Assembly: GCA_002394025.1 (NCBI GenBank)
Contig: DGSV01000024.1
Span: forward strand, 1-31,046
From: Bacteroidales bacterium UBA4353
Lineage (GTDB): Bacteria; Bacteroidota; Bacteroidia; Bacteroidales; Paludibacteraceae
DNA length: 31,046 bases
Reading direction: 5' to 3'
The notes under the pieces are model-generated. The model searched no databases. It was not told the DNA's origin and saw only the letters and a list, made by a program, of their open reading frames with translations. Below, piece by piece: positions 7,492 to 15,583 of this stretch (positions are counted from its first letter, which is position 1; every line of letters starts with the position of its first letter). Made by a program: the position numbers and the translations under genes.

Positions 7492-8294
7492 TGTAGCTGA
7501 CCGTTAATATAGGCACATTGGAATACCACGTTGCGGGAATTTATCTCGCCGTTGTAGCCCACGGCGATGACAGCGTAAACTTCGTTTTCTATCATATCGT
7601 TGCACTCTATCTCGCTCTGGCCGCGGCATATCATGGATTCTATGAAGCCATAGTCTTCGAAGAGCCTTACGGCGTCGATGACAAATTGTTCCGGCTCGGT
7701 GGAGTCGCGGTAAACATTTTCCGCACGGTCTATGATAACCAGATAGGGGTCGTTGTTTGAGGGTTTGATGATGATTTTTGACCCTGACAGTTCGGCATCG
7801 AATTGTATGTCCGACTCTACGATTTTGGGAGTCGTGAAAGGTATGCGTATGACGTCTCCTATGAGTTGCCGCGTTGAGGGGTTGACTTGCATCACGACAT
7901 ACTCGTACTCGTAGTCGCTGGAGAGATGTTCGTGCCTGAGGGTTCTCTGACCTGAATAGAGAAATATGTCGCTGAAGCTGGCTTCGGGGTCGTTTTGCAG
8001 GTGGTCTTCATAGACCAGCAAGAGCGATTTGGCCTCATAGTCAATGATTTCTTGGTCGCTCTTATGCACAAGTTCTACATCGTCGTTATAGTCCCAATAG
8101 GGCAGTATGTCGACGATGTAATGCGCGTTTTTGTTTTCGGGGCTGATGCTGACGATGGCTGACGTGGCGCGAATTGTGTCGAATGTGATGTTGAACCGCG
8201 TGGGTTCAATATTCATATCACTATGCTTTTTGCATGCCACGCAAACCGACATGCACAAAAGGCATAATATGGTGTATCTGATTATTTTAGTCAT
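7476..8294 (-). CDS. Lipoprotein of unknown function
   Basis: 272 aa with signal peptide MTKIIRYTILCLLCMSVCVAC; Cys21 is the lipidation site, followed by KKHSD. From about 30 to 130 it reads like a fibronectin type III-like beta-sandwich (FNITFDTIRATSAIVSISPE..., then YEYEYVVMQVN...IPFTTP), a fold common in Bacteroidales surface lipoproteins. The C-terminal half (about 145-272) looks like a second beta-rich module with a helix. No enzyme motif is visible. It lies 4 nt after the lipase-like gene and overlaps the CNNM gene by 16 nt, so it is inside the long minus-strand operon. Confidence 0.78.
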   Translation of the reverse strand: MTKIIRYTILCLLCMSVCVACKKHSDMNIEPTRFNITFDTIRATSAIVSISPENKNAHYIVDILPYWDYNDDVELVHKSDQEIIDYEAKSLLLVYEDHLQNDPEASFSDIFLYSGQRTLRHEHLSSDYEYEYVVMQVNPSTRQLIGDVIRIPFTTPKIVESDIQFDAELSGSKIIIKPSNNDPYLVIIDRAENVYRDSTEPEQFVIDAVRLFEDYGFIESMICRGQSEIECNDMIENEVYAVIAVGYNGEINSRNVVFQCAYINGQLQWKMW

Positions 8295-8298
8295 AGCG

Positions 8299-9564
8299 CT
8301 ACAGGTCTTTACTTACTTTATGGAGGAATTTCAGAAATCCCGCCATGTGGTTTCCATAGTCATGAAAGTCAAATTTCACGTTTAGTTTCTTGAATTTTTC
8401 TTCGGCTTTGAGGGAGTTGACGAATGGCACTGTGTCATCAGTTGTGCTATGGAACAGGAATAATGGTGCCTGCGGTTCGAAGTCCAGCACAGAGTTTTGC
8501 ATCATGGCCAGATAGAGGCGTGCCGTCTGGGCGCTGCGCTTGTTGCGTCCCTCCGGAGTCATGATGTCGCTCAGGCGGTTAGCGTTGATTTTGCGGTTTA
8601 TGTCCCTCACGGTGTATAGCTTGGAGTTAATGAGTTCGTTGTAGGTTTGCAGCAGTCCGGGTTGGAAGAAGTCCGCCATGTTCAGTCCGAGTCGTTCCCC
8701 GTAGCTGATACCCTGCACAATCATTGGTATGGCGCATGGTATGCCGGTGTTGTTCTGTTCCATGGAGTAGTCGAAAGTTGCCGCGAGATCGTAAGGTCCG
8801 GCCCCGGCATATACTTTCTTGATGCTGAACTCGCCCGCATAGTCGTTTTCCATCATGTTCATCACGGCGAGCGTTGTTGCGCCTCCTTGTGAGTATCCGA
8901 AGAGTATGAGTTTGTCGCTTTGCGGCGCTTTGCCGATTGCGTCGAGGTATGGTATTACTGCTTTCACCATGTCCACCACGCTGCGAGCAGTGCTGCGCGC
9001 GTGCAGGTATGGGTGTATCATGTGAGATGTTACGCCATAGCCTATGTAGTCAGCAATGACTACGGCATAGCCTTTTGCAGCGAAAATACCTTCAAAGGGG
9101 AAACATTCCGATGGAGCCTCGAAATAGGCGCCTATCGTGTAGTGACTGACAACGATAATGTTCTTGATGGCTCCGCTTGCCGGCAATAGAACTTTGCCCG
9201 ACAGAGTGATTTCCTTACCGTCGATGTCATGTCCAACATAGGTGCCTGCTATCTGTTTGACTTTGCTGCTATTTATCGCACCAAGGATGTCGCTTGCCAT
9301 GGCGTTGATTGTGGTTGAAGCTATGCGCTGCATACCTGCCGGATTGTCATCACTGACAACGGGGTTCTCCATGGGGCGTATGTTGGGGTTTAGGGTACCG
9401 TCATCCATAAGCACTTGCGTTTCCTCAATATGCGTGGGCTGAAACATCGAGAAGTCAACGTAGAGCACCTCATCAAAGTCGGCATACTGCAGCTCTGGCT
9501 GCCGACAACCGGCAAACAGCACTATCAGACAACATAGATGGATATATGTCAATAATTTATTCAT
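8299..9564 (-). CDS. Lipase-like alpha/beta-hydrolase lipoprotein
   Basis: 421 aa. The N-terminus is a lipoprotein signal with lipobox LFAGC (Cys20). The core is an alpha/beta hydrolase resembling secretory lipases: the nucleophile elbow GYSQGG puts Ser225 as nucleophile, STTDDTVP gives Asp376 or Asp377 as the acid, and DYGNHMAG gives His406 as the base. All three are in the canonical order and spacing. Asp172 in 'VIADYIGYG' belongs to a conserved strand in this group. The natural substrate (acyl ester, lipid or acetylated sugar) cannot be told. It is exported and tethered to a membrane. It starts 14 nt after the barrel protein gene and ends 4 nt before the next lipoprotein. Confidence 0.85.
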   Translation of the reverse strand: MNKLLTYIHLCCLIVLFAGCRQPELQYADFDEVLYVDFSMFQPTHIEETQVLMDDGTLNPNIRPMENPVVSDDNPAGMQRIASTTINAMASDILGAINSSKVKQIAGTYVGHDIDGKEITLSGKVLLPASGAIKNIIVVSHYTIGAYFEAPSECFPFEGIFAAKGYAVVIADYIGYGVTSHMIHPYLHARSTARSVVDMVKAVIPYLDAIGKAPQSDKLILFGYSQGGATTLAVMNMMENDYAGEFSIKKVYAGAGPYDLAATFDYSMEQNNTGIPCAIPMIVQGISYGERLGLNMADFFQPGLLQTYNELINSKLYTVRDINRKINANRLSDIMTPEGRNKRSAQTARLYLAMMQNSVLDFEPQAPLFLFHSTTDDTVPFVNSLKAEEKFKKLNVKFDFHDYGNHMAGFLKFLHKVSKDL

Positions 9565-9578
9565 CGCTCAGTGATATT

Positions 9579-10238
9579 CTAAAAACTATAGTTGAGGCTC
9601 ACTGCGAAGAGGCGTGAACCGAGCATATAAATCTTTTGAGTATTGAGTAGTGCTCCCATCATGCCCAATTCCGCAGAGCCTGACCAATGTCCTTTTCCTA
9701 CCGACAAACCTAATAGGTTCAGTGCAAAAGCCGGTGCCGGTTCACAACTTGAGTGATTGTCCATGGCTATGAGCAGCCCGCCCGATATTCCTGCAAACAG
9801 GTCAACCCACTTACCGCGAAAAAATGTGAAACGCAACGTGGGCATTAGCGTGAGGTCGAAATTTTTCATCTCCGTGGTACCGCTCACAGCATTATGATAC
9901 CTGTCATATTCCGTCTCTTTCCAGAATATGCCTTGCAGGTCAACTTGGAATCCCAAGGAAAGCCACCACTTGAAACTATATCTATACTCAACAAAGAAGT
10001 GCCCGGTATAGGAATGGTTATGTTTCTCCAATATGGTGTATTGCGGTGATATGTATTCAGGGTTTGCCCATCTATGGAGCGGGCTGTCGTGGAATACCGC
10101 TGTTTCGAACAGCATATCCCCCCACCCCACGCGCACTTCATGGCGCAGCATAGTACTATCTGCCGGTATGGCATAGCAACCGACTGACACTATGATGATA
10201 CACAATAATATCCGGCATCTGAATTTCATGACTTTCAT
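9579..10238 (-). CDS. Outer-membrane beta-barrel protein (porin-like), unknown function
   Basis: 219 aa when started at ATG 10238. This start gives a signal peptide (MKVMKFRCRILLCIIIVSVG...A) and forms the ATGA overlap with the stop of the upstream gene; a longer in-frame frame reaching 10367 would lack a signal peptide and lie inside the neighbour. The mature part is a run of amphipathic, aromatic-rich strands (for example HFFVEYRYSFKWWLSLGFQV, LTLMPTLRFTFF, WVDLFAGISGGLLIAM) and ends in LFAVSLNYSF, a terminal aromatic typical of BAM substrates. It should insert in the outer membrane. The family is not recognised. Confidence 0.78.
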   Translation of the reverse strand: MKVMKFRCRILLCIIIVSVGCYAIPADSTMLRHEVRVGWGDMLFETAVFHDSPLHRWANPEYISPQYTILEKHNHSYTGHFFVEYRYSFKWWLSLGFQVDLQGIFWKETEYDRYHNAVSGTTEMKNFDLTLMPTLRFTFFRGKWVDLFAGISGGLLIAMDNHSSCEPAPAFALNLLGLSVGKGHWSGSAELGMMGALLNTQKIYMLGSRLFAVSLNYSF

Positions 10239-10666
10239 GACTGATTGAGTTCCATGTCGATACGTTGTTGTGTAGGTTTGCAGAAGCAATATGCCACTAC
10301 CGGCATGGCACCGCACCAGAGCATGGATTTCTGGTGTATGTAAAGAAACAGGCAGATACATGCGCAAGCACCCACCATAAGCAACGTCATACGTATTATA
10401 CTGAGTAGAAAATGACGTTTCGCAAGTAGTTCTTCATCAATACCTTGCTGCCTATAGGTCTTAATAAGTCGGCTAAATCCCCAAAAAGACAACGGAATTG
10501 ATATCAGCACGTACATGATTGCCATGGACTGCAGAGAAGTGGATGTTGGCGATAACGGGTCAAGCAGAGGTTCACCGCTGATATGGCGCATACAATAGGT
10601 CAGTAGCAGAACCACTATTACGAGATAGGCATAATAGACTATCATGAGTATTGTCTGTCGTTTCAT
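10235..10666 (-). CDS. Small four-helix membrane protein, unknown function
   Basis: 143 aa with four hydrophobic segments (about 6-25, 47-66, 86-110 and 113-129) joined by short loops, the middle one basic (KTYRQQG). There is no recognisable motif. Its ATG overlaps the recR stop codon and its own stop overlaps the ATG of the barrel protein gene, both as ATGA. The three genes are therefore very likely translated as a coupled set, but the sequence gives no function. Confidence 0.75.
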   Translation of the reverse strand: MKRQTILMIVYYAYLVIVVLLLTYCMRHISGEPLLDPLSPTSTSLQSMAIMYVLISIPLSFWGFSRLIKTYRQQGIDEELLAKRHFLLSIIRMTLLMVGACACICLFLYIHQKSMLWCGAMPVVAYCFCKPTQQRIDMELNQS

Positions 10667-11274
10667 TGTTGAAATACTGTTCTGTTTTGCAGTGATTTAC
10701 CGAGTGTTATCTCATCAGCGTATTGCAGTTCATTGCCTACGGCGACGCCTCGGGCTATGGTTGTTATTTTGAGTTCTGTACGAGGTGCTATTTTCCGGTA
10801 TAAATAGAAACATGTCGTATCGCCTTCCATGGTTGTTGGCAGCGCGAATATGACTTCCTTGACCTCAGGTTTCATGGCTCGACTCACAAGACTTTCGACT
10901 TCTATATTGTCAGGTCCTATGCCGTCGATGGGCGATATTACTCCTCCGAGCACATGATATATGCCTTGATACTGCTGCGTATTTTCTATCGCCATGACAT
11001 CGCGAATGTTTTCCACGACGCATATTGTGCTATGGTCGCGTCGGGCATTGGCACAAATAGTACACACCGGCGCGTCGGACAGATTATGACACTCGCGGCA
11101 GTAGTGCACCTCATGCTTGAGCTTACTGATTACTTGCGCGAAGTCATCAACCTCACTTTCGGAGCGTCGCAGCAGGTTGAGCACAAAACGCAGAGCAGTC
11201 TTACTACCCACTCCGGGTAGTGAGGCGAACTGATTAACGGCATTTTCAAGAAGTTGTGATGAGTAGGCTGCCAC
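10663..11274 (-). CDS. recR: Recombination mediator RecR
   Basis: 203 aa, the usual RecR length. RecR acts with RecF/RecO to load RecA on gapped DNA. The features are in family order: an N-terminal helix-hairpin-helix (about 8-32, with LPGVGSKTALR), a C4 zinc finger with Cys59, Cys62, Cys71 and Cys74, a Toprim domain (about 82-175, starting ICVVEN), and a C-terminal Walker-B-like segment (ARGVAVGNELQYADEITLGK). The start is GTG 11274, because no in-frame ATG lies near and the family N-terminus begins here. It is preceded by 20 nt after the HAD gene and overlaps the next gene by 4 nt. Confidence 0.95.
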   Translation of the reverse strand: MAAYSSQLLENAVNQFASLPGVGSKTALRFVLNLLRRSESEVDDFAQVISKLKHEVHYCRECHNLSDAPVCTICANARRDHSTICVVENIRDVMAIENTQQYQGIYHVLGGVISPIDGIGPDNIEVESLVSRAMKPEVKEVIFALPTTMEGDTTCFYLYRKIAPRTELKITTIARGVAVGNELQYADEITLGKSLQNRTVFQQ

Positions 11275-11294
11275 TGACGCTAACTGATTATAGG

Positions 11295-11702
11295 TTATCC
11301 GAATAGTTTTTTCCAGAGCGATGGTGGTTGCGGTTCCTCATTACTGTAAGGTTTGCGTATATCGCCCGACATAATCTGCCGGTAGATGATTCCCCAGTCG
11401 GGTATCCCACCCAGGTTGCAGTCATCAATGAACAGGTCTGCAGAAATTTTCCGTGACGCTCTATGCTCCGGCAGTTCCTCGGGATAGTTGCTATTAACGG
11501 CATAAAATTCCAGTCCCCGCTGTTTGCAGAACTCCACGGCCTCGCGCAACAGGTCGCCCTCGCGCACAGTCCATAGCACAAGTTGATGATGCCCATCCTG
11601 CTGAAGCTTTTTAAGCGTGGAGATGGCAAAAGGTTTCTCACGACCTATCTTTGGATAGGCGTGCTCTACTATAGTACCGTCAAAATCTACCGCGATAATC
11701 AT
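11295..11702 (-). CDS. Small HAD-superfamily hydrolase
   Basis: 135 aa, starting MIIAVDFDGT, where Asp6 and Asp8 are the HAD nucleophile and acid/base. Motif II is the Thr in LWTVREG (about 43), motif III is the Lys/Arg in SRKISA, and motif IV is the Asp-Asp pair in LFIDDCNLGG. There is no cap domain, so it is a minimal phosphatase fold and probably acts on a macromolecule or small phospho-compound; the substrate is unknown. I prefer ATG 11702 over an in-frame TTG at 11747, which would overlap the manA stop as TTGA but add 15 residues not expected before the strand-1 Asp. Confidence 0.82.
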   Translation of the reverse strand: MIIAVDFDGTIVEHAYPKIGREKPFAISTLKKLQQDGHHQLVLWTVREGDLLREAVEFCKQRGLEFYAVNSNYPEELPEHRASRKISADLFIDDCNLGGIPDWGIIYRQIMSGDIRKPYSNEEPQPPSLWKKLFG

Positions 11703-11743
11703 ATTTTTCTTAACAAAGAATAAGGAACAAAGACACAGGACTA

Positions 11744-12730
11744 TCAAATTTCCACGTATGTTTCTAACATTTTTACGGGTTGGCTCACTAGTGGTTTGAG
11801 GGTAATATCTGTCGTTGTCGCCGGCAGCATAACAGTTTCTCCTGCCTTAATGGTCATCACATTATCATCACTATTGAGTGTGCAAACACCTTCCGCGCAA
11901 ATGTACACTACAAAAGAGTCAAGAGCCGCGTAATCTCGCTGTATGACTCTGTCAAAAGTTATCAGATTGGTGGTAAAGTAGTCATTTCTAACGATGTTTA
12001 CCGCTCCGTTAATTTGTCTTTCATATTGCACACACGGCGAATTCTTATCATCGAAATCAATGGCTTTCAGGGCGTTATCGATATGTAGTTCGCGTTTATT
12101 GCCTTCTTTGTCAACACGTTCGTAGTCATAAAGTCGGTATGTTATATCGCTCGCCTGCTGAATTTCCGCCACCACAACACCCTTGCCCAACGAATGTACC
12201 AGTCCTGCGGGAATATTTATCACATCGCCAACGTTGACCGGTATGCTGTTAAGTTGTTCTGTAATCGTACCTTGTTCTATTGACGCTTGCAATTGCTCGC
12301 GTGTTACTCCATTTTTCAGTCCCGCTATTATGCTCGCCCCTGGCTCAACGTGAAGTACGTACCAGAATTCTGACTTTCCGTTGGTATCGTGCAATTCTCG
12401 CGCCAAGTCATCGTCGGGATGTACCTGTACGGAAAGGTTGTCGTTGGCATCAATGATTTTGAACAGCAAGGGCAGTTCTGTGCCATATTTTTCATATACC
12501 GCATCGCCCACGAGTTCGCCCATATACACTTCTATGAGTTCGGCGATATCGTTGTCTGCCAGAAATCCGTTAACAACAATGCTGCGATCGCCTTCAAGTC
12601 CTGATAATTCCCAACTTTCGCCGGCATGGCGATGCTTACCGAGAGGCTTATTATAAAGTGTCCCGAGCCTTGTGCCTCCCCAGATTTTGGATTTTATCAG
12701 GGGTTGAAATTTCAGGGGATAGAGGTTCAT
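11744..12730 (-). CDS. manA: Mannose-6-phosphate isomerase, class I
   Basis: 328 aa. It converts fructose-6-phosphate and mannose-6-phosphate using one zinc ion in the cytoplasm. The metal ligands of the type I cupin are present in order: Gln102 and His104 in SVQVHPDD, Glu121 in KSEFWYVL, and His179 in PAGLVHSLG; the Arg in TYRLYDYER (Arg199) is the expected catalytic residue. The length fits the short bacterial type I enzyme. It lies 6 nt downstream of galE in a sugar-nucleotide cluster, which fits a role in supplying mannose or mannose-derived sugars to surface polysaccharide. Confidence 0.92.
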   Translation of the reverse strand: MNLYPLKFQPLIKSKIWGGTRLGTLYNKPLGKHRHAGESWELSGLEGDRSIVVNGFLADNDIAELIEVYMGELVGDAVYEKYGTELPLLFKIIDANDNLSVQVHPDDDLARELHDTNGKSEFWYVLHVEPGASIIAGLKNGVTREQLQASIEQGTITEQLNSIPVNVGDVINIPAGLVHSLGKGVVVAEIQQASDITYRLYDYERVDKEGNKRELHIDNALKAIDFDDKNSPCVQYERQINGAVNIVRNDYFTTNLITFDRVIQRDYAALDSFVVYICAEGVCTLNSDDNVMTIKAGETVMLPATTTDITLKPLVSQPVKMLETYVEI

Positions 12731-12736
12731 AGCGTG

Positions 12737-13777
12737 TTAATCGGGCTTTTGCATATTATTGAGGTGCTGTTGCCACTGCCAACTGCTGCGCAGTGTCTCT
12801 TCTATGGTGCGTTCAGCCTTCCATCCAAGGACTTTGTTGGCTTTGTCGGGTTTTGCCCATACCTGCTCTATATCGCCTTCACGACGTCCCACGATTTTAT
12901 ATGGCACATCAACGTTGTTGACACGTTTGAAAGTCTCCACGATTTCGAGCACCGAAAGTCCGCGTCCCGTACCGAGGTTAAAGATTTCAATCTTGTCATC
13001 CTGCTTGCCGTCTATCATTCTCTTGAGTGCCACGACATGCGCTTTGGCGAGGTCCACGACGTCTATGTAGTCTCGCACGCAGGTGCCGTCGGGGGTGTTG
13101 TAATCATTACCAAATATGCTGAGTTCTTTTCTGATTCCCATGGCAGTTTGAGTCACGTACGGCAAGAGGTTGTTGGGAATGCCGTTTGGCAGTTCTCCGA
13201 TGAGTGCCGACGGGTGTGCTCCTATGGGATTGAAATAGCGCAGAATAATTGCCGTTATGGGGCTTTTGGCATGTATCGCGTCGTGTATTATCTCTTCACA
13301 GATTTGCTTGGTATTGCCGTAGGGTGATAGTGCGGGTTTGATAGGTGCCGTTTCATCCACCGGCAGGTGGTCGGCATCGGGCTGACCATAGACAGTGCAG
13401 GAGCTGGAGAACACGATATGCTTGACCTTATGCACCGGCATGAGTTCCAGCAAGTTAATGAGTGAATTGAGGTTGTTGCGATAGTATAGCAAAGGCTTTT
13501 CTACCGACTCGCCGACGGCTTTCGATGCGGCGAAATGTATGATGCCAACGATATCGGCATATTTTTCAAACATTTTGTCGAGGGCTACATAGTCGAGGCA
13601 GTCAATGTTTTCATAGTCGGGGCGTCTGCCAACAATGGCCGCTATGCCGTCAAGCACATCAATATTGGAGTTCATCAGATTGTCAACGATAGTGACGTCA
13701 TAGCCGGCTTGCATGAGTTCTACGGTGGTATGTGAGCCTATGTAACCTGTTCCACCGGTAACTAAAATTCTTGCCAT
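12737..13777 (-). CDS. galE: UDP-glucose 4-epimerase
   Basis: 346 aa, the normal GalE length. An N-terminal Rossmann signature TGGTGYIGSHT (from residue 7, with Gly8, Gly11 and Gly14) binds NAD. The catalytic SDR set is Ser125/Thr128 in VFSSSCTVYG with Tyr153 and Lys157 in SPYGNTK. The C-terminal half carries the usual NLGTGRGLSVLEIV and REGDIEQVWA segments. It interconverts UDP-glucose and UDP-galactose (perhaps also the N-acetyl forms, not decidable here). It is flanked by a sugar nucleotidyltransferase and manA with gaps of 33 and 6 nt. Confidence 0.95.
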   Translation of the reverse strand: MARILVTGGTGYIGSHTTVELMQAGYDVTIVDNLMNSNIDVLDGIAAIVGRRPDYENIDCLDYVALDKMFEKYADIVGIIHFAASKAVGESVEKPLLYYRNNLNSLINLLELMPVHKVKHIVFSSSCTVYGQPDADHLPVDETAPIKPALSPYGNTKQICEEIIHDAIHAKSPITAIILRYFNPIGAHPSALIGELPNGIPNNLLPYVTQTAMGIRKELSIFGNDYNTPDGTCVRDYIDVVDLAKAHVVALKRMIDGKQDDKIEIFNLGTGRGLSVLEIVETFKRVNNVDVPYKIVGRREGDIEQVWAKPDKANKVLGWKAERTIEETLRSSWQWQQHLNNMQKPD

Positions 13778-13810
13778 AATGAATGATTATGTTAAAGTGT
13801 TAACCTATGA

Positions 13811-14713
13811 TTAGAACAGACGTTGCGGATATACGCCTTTGCGTATCAATTCGCTGATTTTCATCACTACCTGCTTGCGGTCTTCGGCATAGGTCACACC
13901 GAACCATTTAGCGGGCGTATCAAGCACCTTGCAGCGTGCTGTCTTGTTCACAATAAGATTATTAACAACAGTTGGTATATAATGTTCGCTCTTGAGTTCC
14001 ATGCCTTTCTCGCTCAAGAATTCCTTGAAGTCGCGTTCGGCATAGTCGAAGTAGTCGGGTGTAAAGCCCCACATATTCATTGACACCAGAGCGTTGGGGT
14101 CAAGAGTTATCTCACCTCCCTGTCCGTCGGGGCATATTATCACGCCTCCTTTATCCTCAATATCAATGCGTTCCACGACTCCTGTAAGGTAGCCTTCGTT
14201 GTCCATTTGGCATATTCCGCGATTGACAGAACCGCTCTCCGACAGGGTATTGGTAATGCGGTATCCTATCATGCAATATTCACCGGACTTATTCTCAACG
14301 CTATTGAGGAACTTGGCGAGCACTTCGAATGATTCGTGACCATAGAAGTCATCGGCATTAATCACCGCAAAAGGCTCTTTGATGATATCTTTAGCCATCA
14401 GTACGGCATGGTTCGTTCCCCAAGGTTTTGTGCGCTCGGCATTTATCTGATAGCCGGCTGGAATTTTATTGATATCCTGATAGCATACTTCACATGGAAT
14501 ACTTTTGTCGAACTTGCTGAGGACTTCGCGTTTGAAGTCTTCGGCGAAACTTTCACGTATGACGAATACCACTTTGCCAAAGCCTGAACGCATAGCGTCA
14601 TACACCGAATAGTCCATTATCGTCTCCCCGTTGGGGCCAAGTGGGTCCAACTGTTTAAGACTTCCATAGCGGCTACCCATACCGGCAGCCAATACAAAAA
14701 GTGTAGGTTTCAT
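13811..14713 (-). CDS. Sugar-1-phosphate nucleotidyltransferase
   Basis: 300 aa from ATG 14713, which puts MKPTLFVLAAGMGSRYG at the N-terminus. A longer frame to 14755 adds 14 unsupported residues close to the transcription start. The glycine-rich loop (LAAGMGSRYG) with Lys20 binds the nucleotide, INADDFYG carries the metal-binding Asp, and later segments match the Bacteroidetes 'MKPTLFVLAAGMGSRYG' family of putative UDP- or NDP-sugar pyrophosphorylases. The sugar is not determined. It is the first gene of the long minus-strand run, divergent from the 14827 gene. Confidence 0.88.
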   Translation of the reverse strand: MKPTLFVLAAGMGSRYGSLKQLDPLGPNGETIMDYSVYDAMRSGFGKVVFVIRESFAEDFKREVLSKFDKSIPCEVCYQDINKIPAGYQINAERTKPWGTNHAVLMAKDIIKEPFAVINADDFYGHESFEVLAKFLNSVENKSGEYCMIGYRITNTLSESGSVNRGICQMDNEGYLTGVVERIDIEDKGGVIICPDGQGGEITLDPNALVSMNMWGFTPDYFDYAERDFKEFLSEKGMELKSEHYIPTVVNNLIVNKTARCKVLDTPAKWFGVTYAEDRKQVVMKISELIRKGVYPQRLF

Positions 14714-14826
14714 ATAGTATCTTGTTTTTTTCTCGGTTTTTCGTGCGGTGCACAAGTCCGCATAGTTACTTGCAAAGTTAATTGTTTTTTTTCAAATACG
14801 GAAAATTTTCGTACTTTTGCAACAGC
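14714..14826. promoter_or_regulatory. Divergent promoter region
   Basis: Two -7 elements face away from each other: TAACTTTG on the minus strand (complement of 14773-14780) for the nucleotidyltransferase operon, and TACTTTTG on the plus strand (14812-14819) for the HsdR-N/tat operon. The -33 boxes are poor for both (TTTC and TTTT in place of TTTG). The two promoters lie only 31 bp apart between -7 boxes, so their -33 regions interleave. Confidence 0.55.
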
Positions 14827-15312
14827 ATGATTTTTGACTTGCCTCCATATTCATCAGCCTTGTGCCGTTCATTGTCCTCAAAATCGGTCTTTTCCACACC
14901 GCATGACTCATTAGAGATTTTCGATATCCTGCGTCGCCGTTGGGTTCGTTTGACCTCAGAGGAGGATGTTCGACAGCGCGTACTTCACTATTTGCTGGGT
15001 TTGGGTTACCCCGGTGGCAGAATTGCCGTGGAGAGCACAATAGACGTCAACGGCACCCGCAAACGGTGCGATGCCATAGTATTTGACGAGGCGGGGACTC
15101 CTCTGGTGATTGTGGAATGCAAGGCTCCTAAGGTGAAAATCACACAACGGGTGTTTGACCAAACAGCGGTGTACAACAATGCTTTACACGTACCATACCT
15201 GCTGCTCACCAACGGCTCTGAACACTACTTTTGTGCCGTAGATACTGAGCATAGGCGCTATGTGCCTTTCGAGAGATTTCCAAACTATGAGGAACTGACA
15301 AAAAACCAATAA
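14827..15312 (+). CDS. HsdR N-terminal-like PD-(D/E)xK protein (stand-alone)
   Basis: 161 aa. The core of a PD-(D/E)xK nuclease fold is visible: Glu69, Asp82 in RKRCDAIVFD, Glu97-x-Lys99 in VIVECKAP, and the downstream helix with Gln112 (DQTAVYN). It resembles the N-terminal nuclease domain of type I restriction HsdR subunits and the small stand-alone family common in Bacteroidetes (HSDR_N_2). There are no methylase, specificity or helicase genes nearby, so it is probably not a restriction enzyme component, and its role is unknown. The start at ATG 14827 is preferred to one at 14782, which lies upstream of the -7 box at 14812-14819. It is followed after 13 nt by tatA. Confidence 0.8.
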   Translation: MIFDLPPYSSALCRSLSSKSVFSTPHDSLEIFDILRRRWVRLTSEEDVRQRVLHYLLGLGYPGGRIAVESTIDVNGTRKRCDAIVFDEAGTPLVIVECKAPKVKITQRVFDQTAVYNNALHVPYLLLTNGSEHYFCAVDTEHRRYVPFERFPNYEELTKNQ

Positions 15313-15325
15313 ATAACATATTTCT

Positions 15326-15583
15326 ATGAAACTGCTTTTTGTACTTGGTATGCCTGAAATTATCGCCATTGCGGTGCTCGTTCTGCTGCTTTTCGGCGGC
15401 AAGAAAATTCCCGAACTGATGCGTGGTTTGGGACGTGGCGTCAAAGAATTCAAGGACGGCATGAAGGACATAGCCGATAAGCCTGATAATGAGGCTGCTG
15501 ACAGCGTTTCGGAAAAACCTGTCAAAGAGTCTTTAGCACAAGATAGCGTTAAAGAAGATAATGCCGGCGGTGGACAGGTCTAA
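15326..15583 (+). CDS. tatA: Twin-arginine translocase subunit TatA
   Basis: 85 aa. A short N-terminus and one hydrophobic helix (about 8-23, with GMPEIIAIAVLVLLLFGG) precede the hinge FGGKKIPEL, an amphipathic helix (about 28-50) and an acidic, disordered tail. This is the TatA/E plan. TatA forms the pore that moves folded proteins with twin-arginine signals across the inner membrane. It is immediately upstream of tatC; no tatB-like gene is here, as is usual for minimal TatAC systems. Confidence 0.93.
   Translation: MKLLFVLGMPEIIAIAVLVLLLFGGKKIPELMRGLGRGVKEFKDGMKDIADKPDNEAADSVSEKPVKESLAQDSVKEDNAGGGQV

Noticed and set aside
10239..10367. N-terminal extension of the outer-membrane barrel protein
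   Set aside because: It overlaps the coding sequence of the four-helix gene, lacks a signal peptide at its start, and the ATGA overlap at 10235-10238 gives a cleaner start.
14827..15312. Type I restriction-modification locus
   Set aside because: Only an HsdR-N-like domain is present; there are no hsdM or hsdS genes and no helicase domain in the window.
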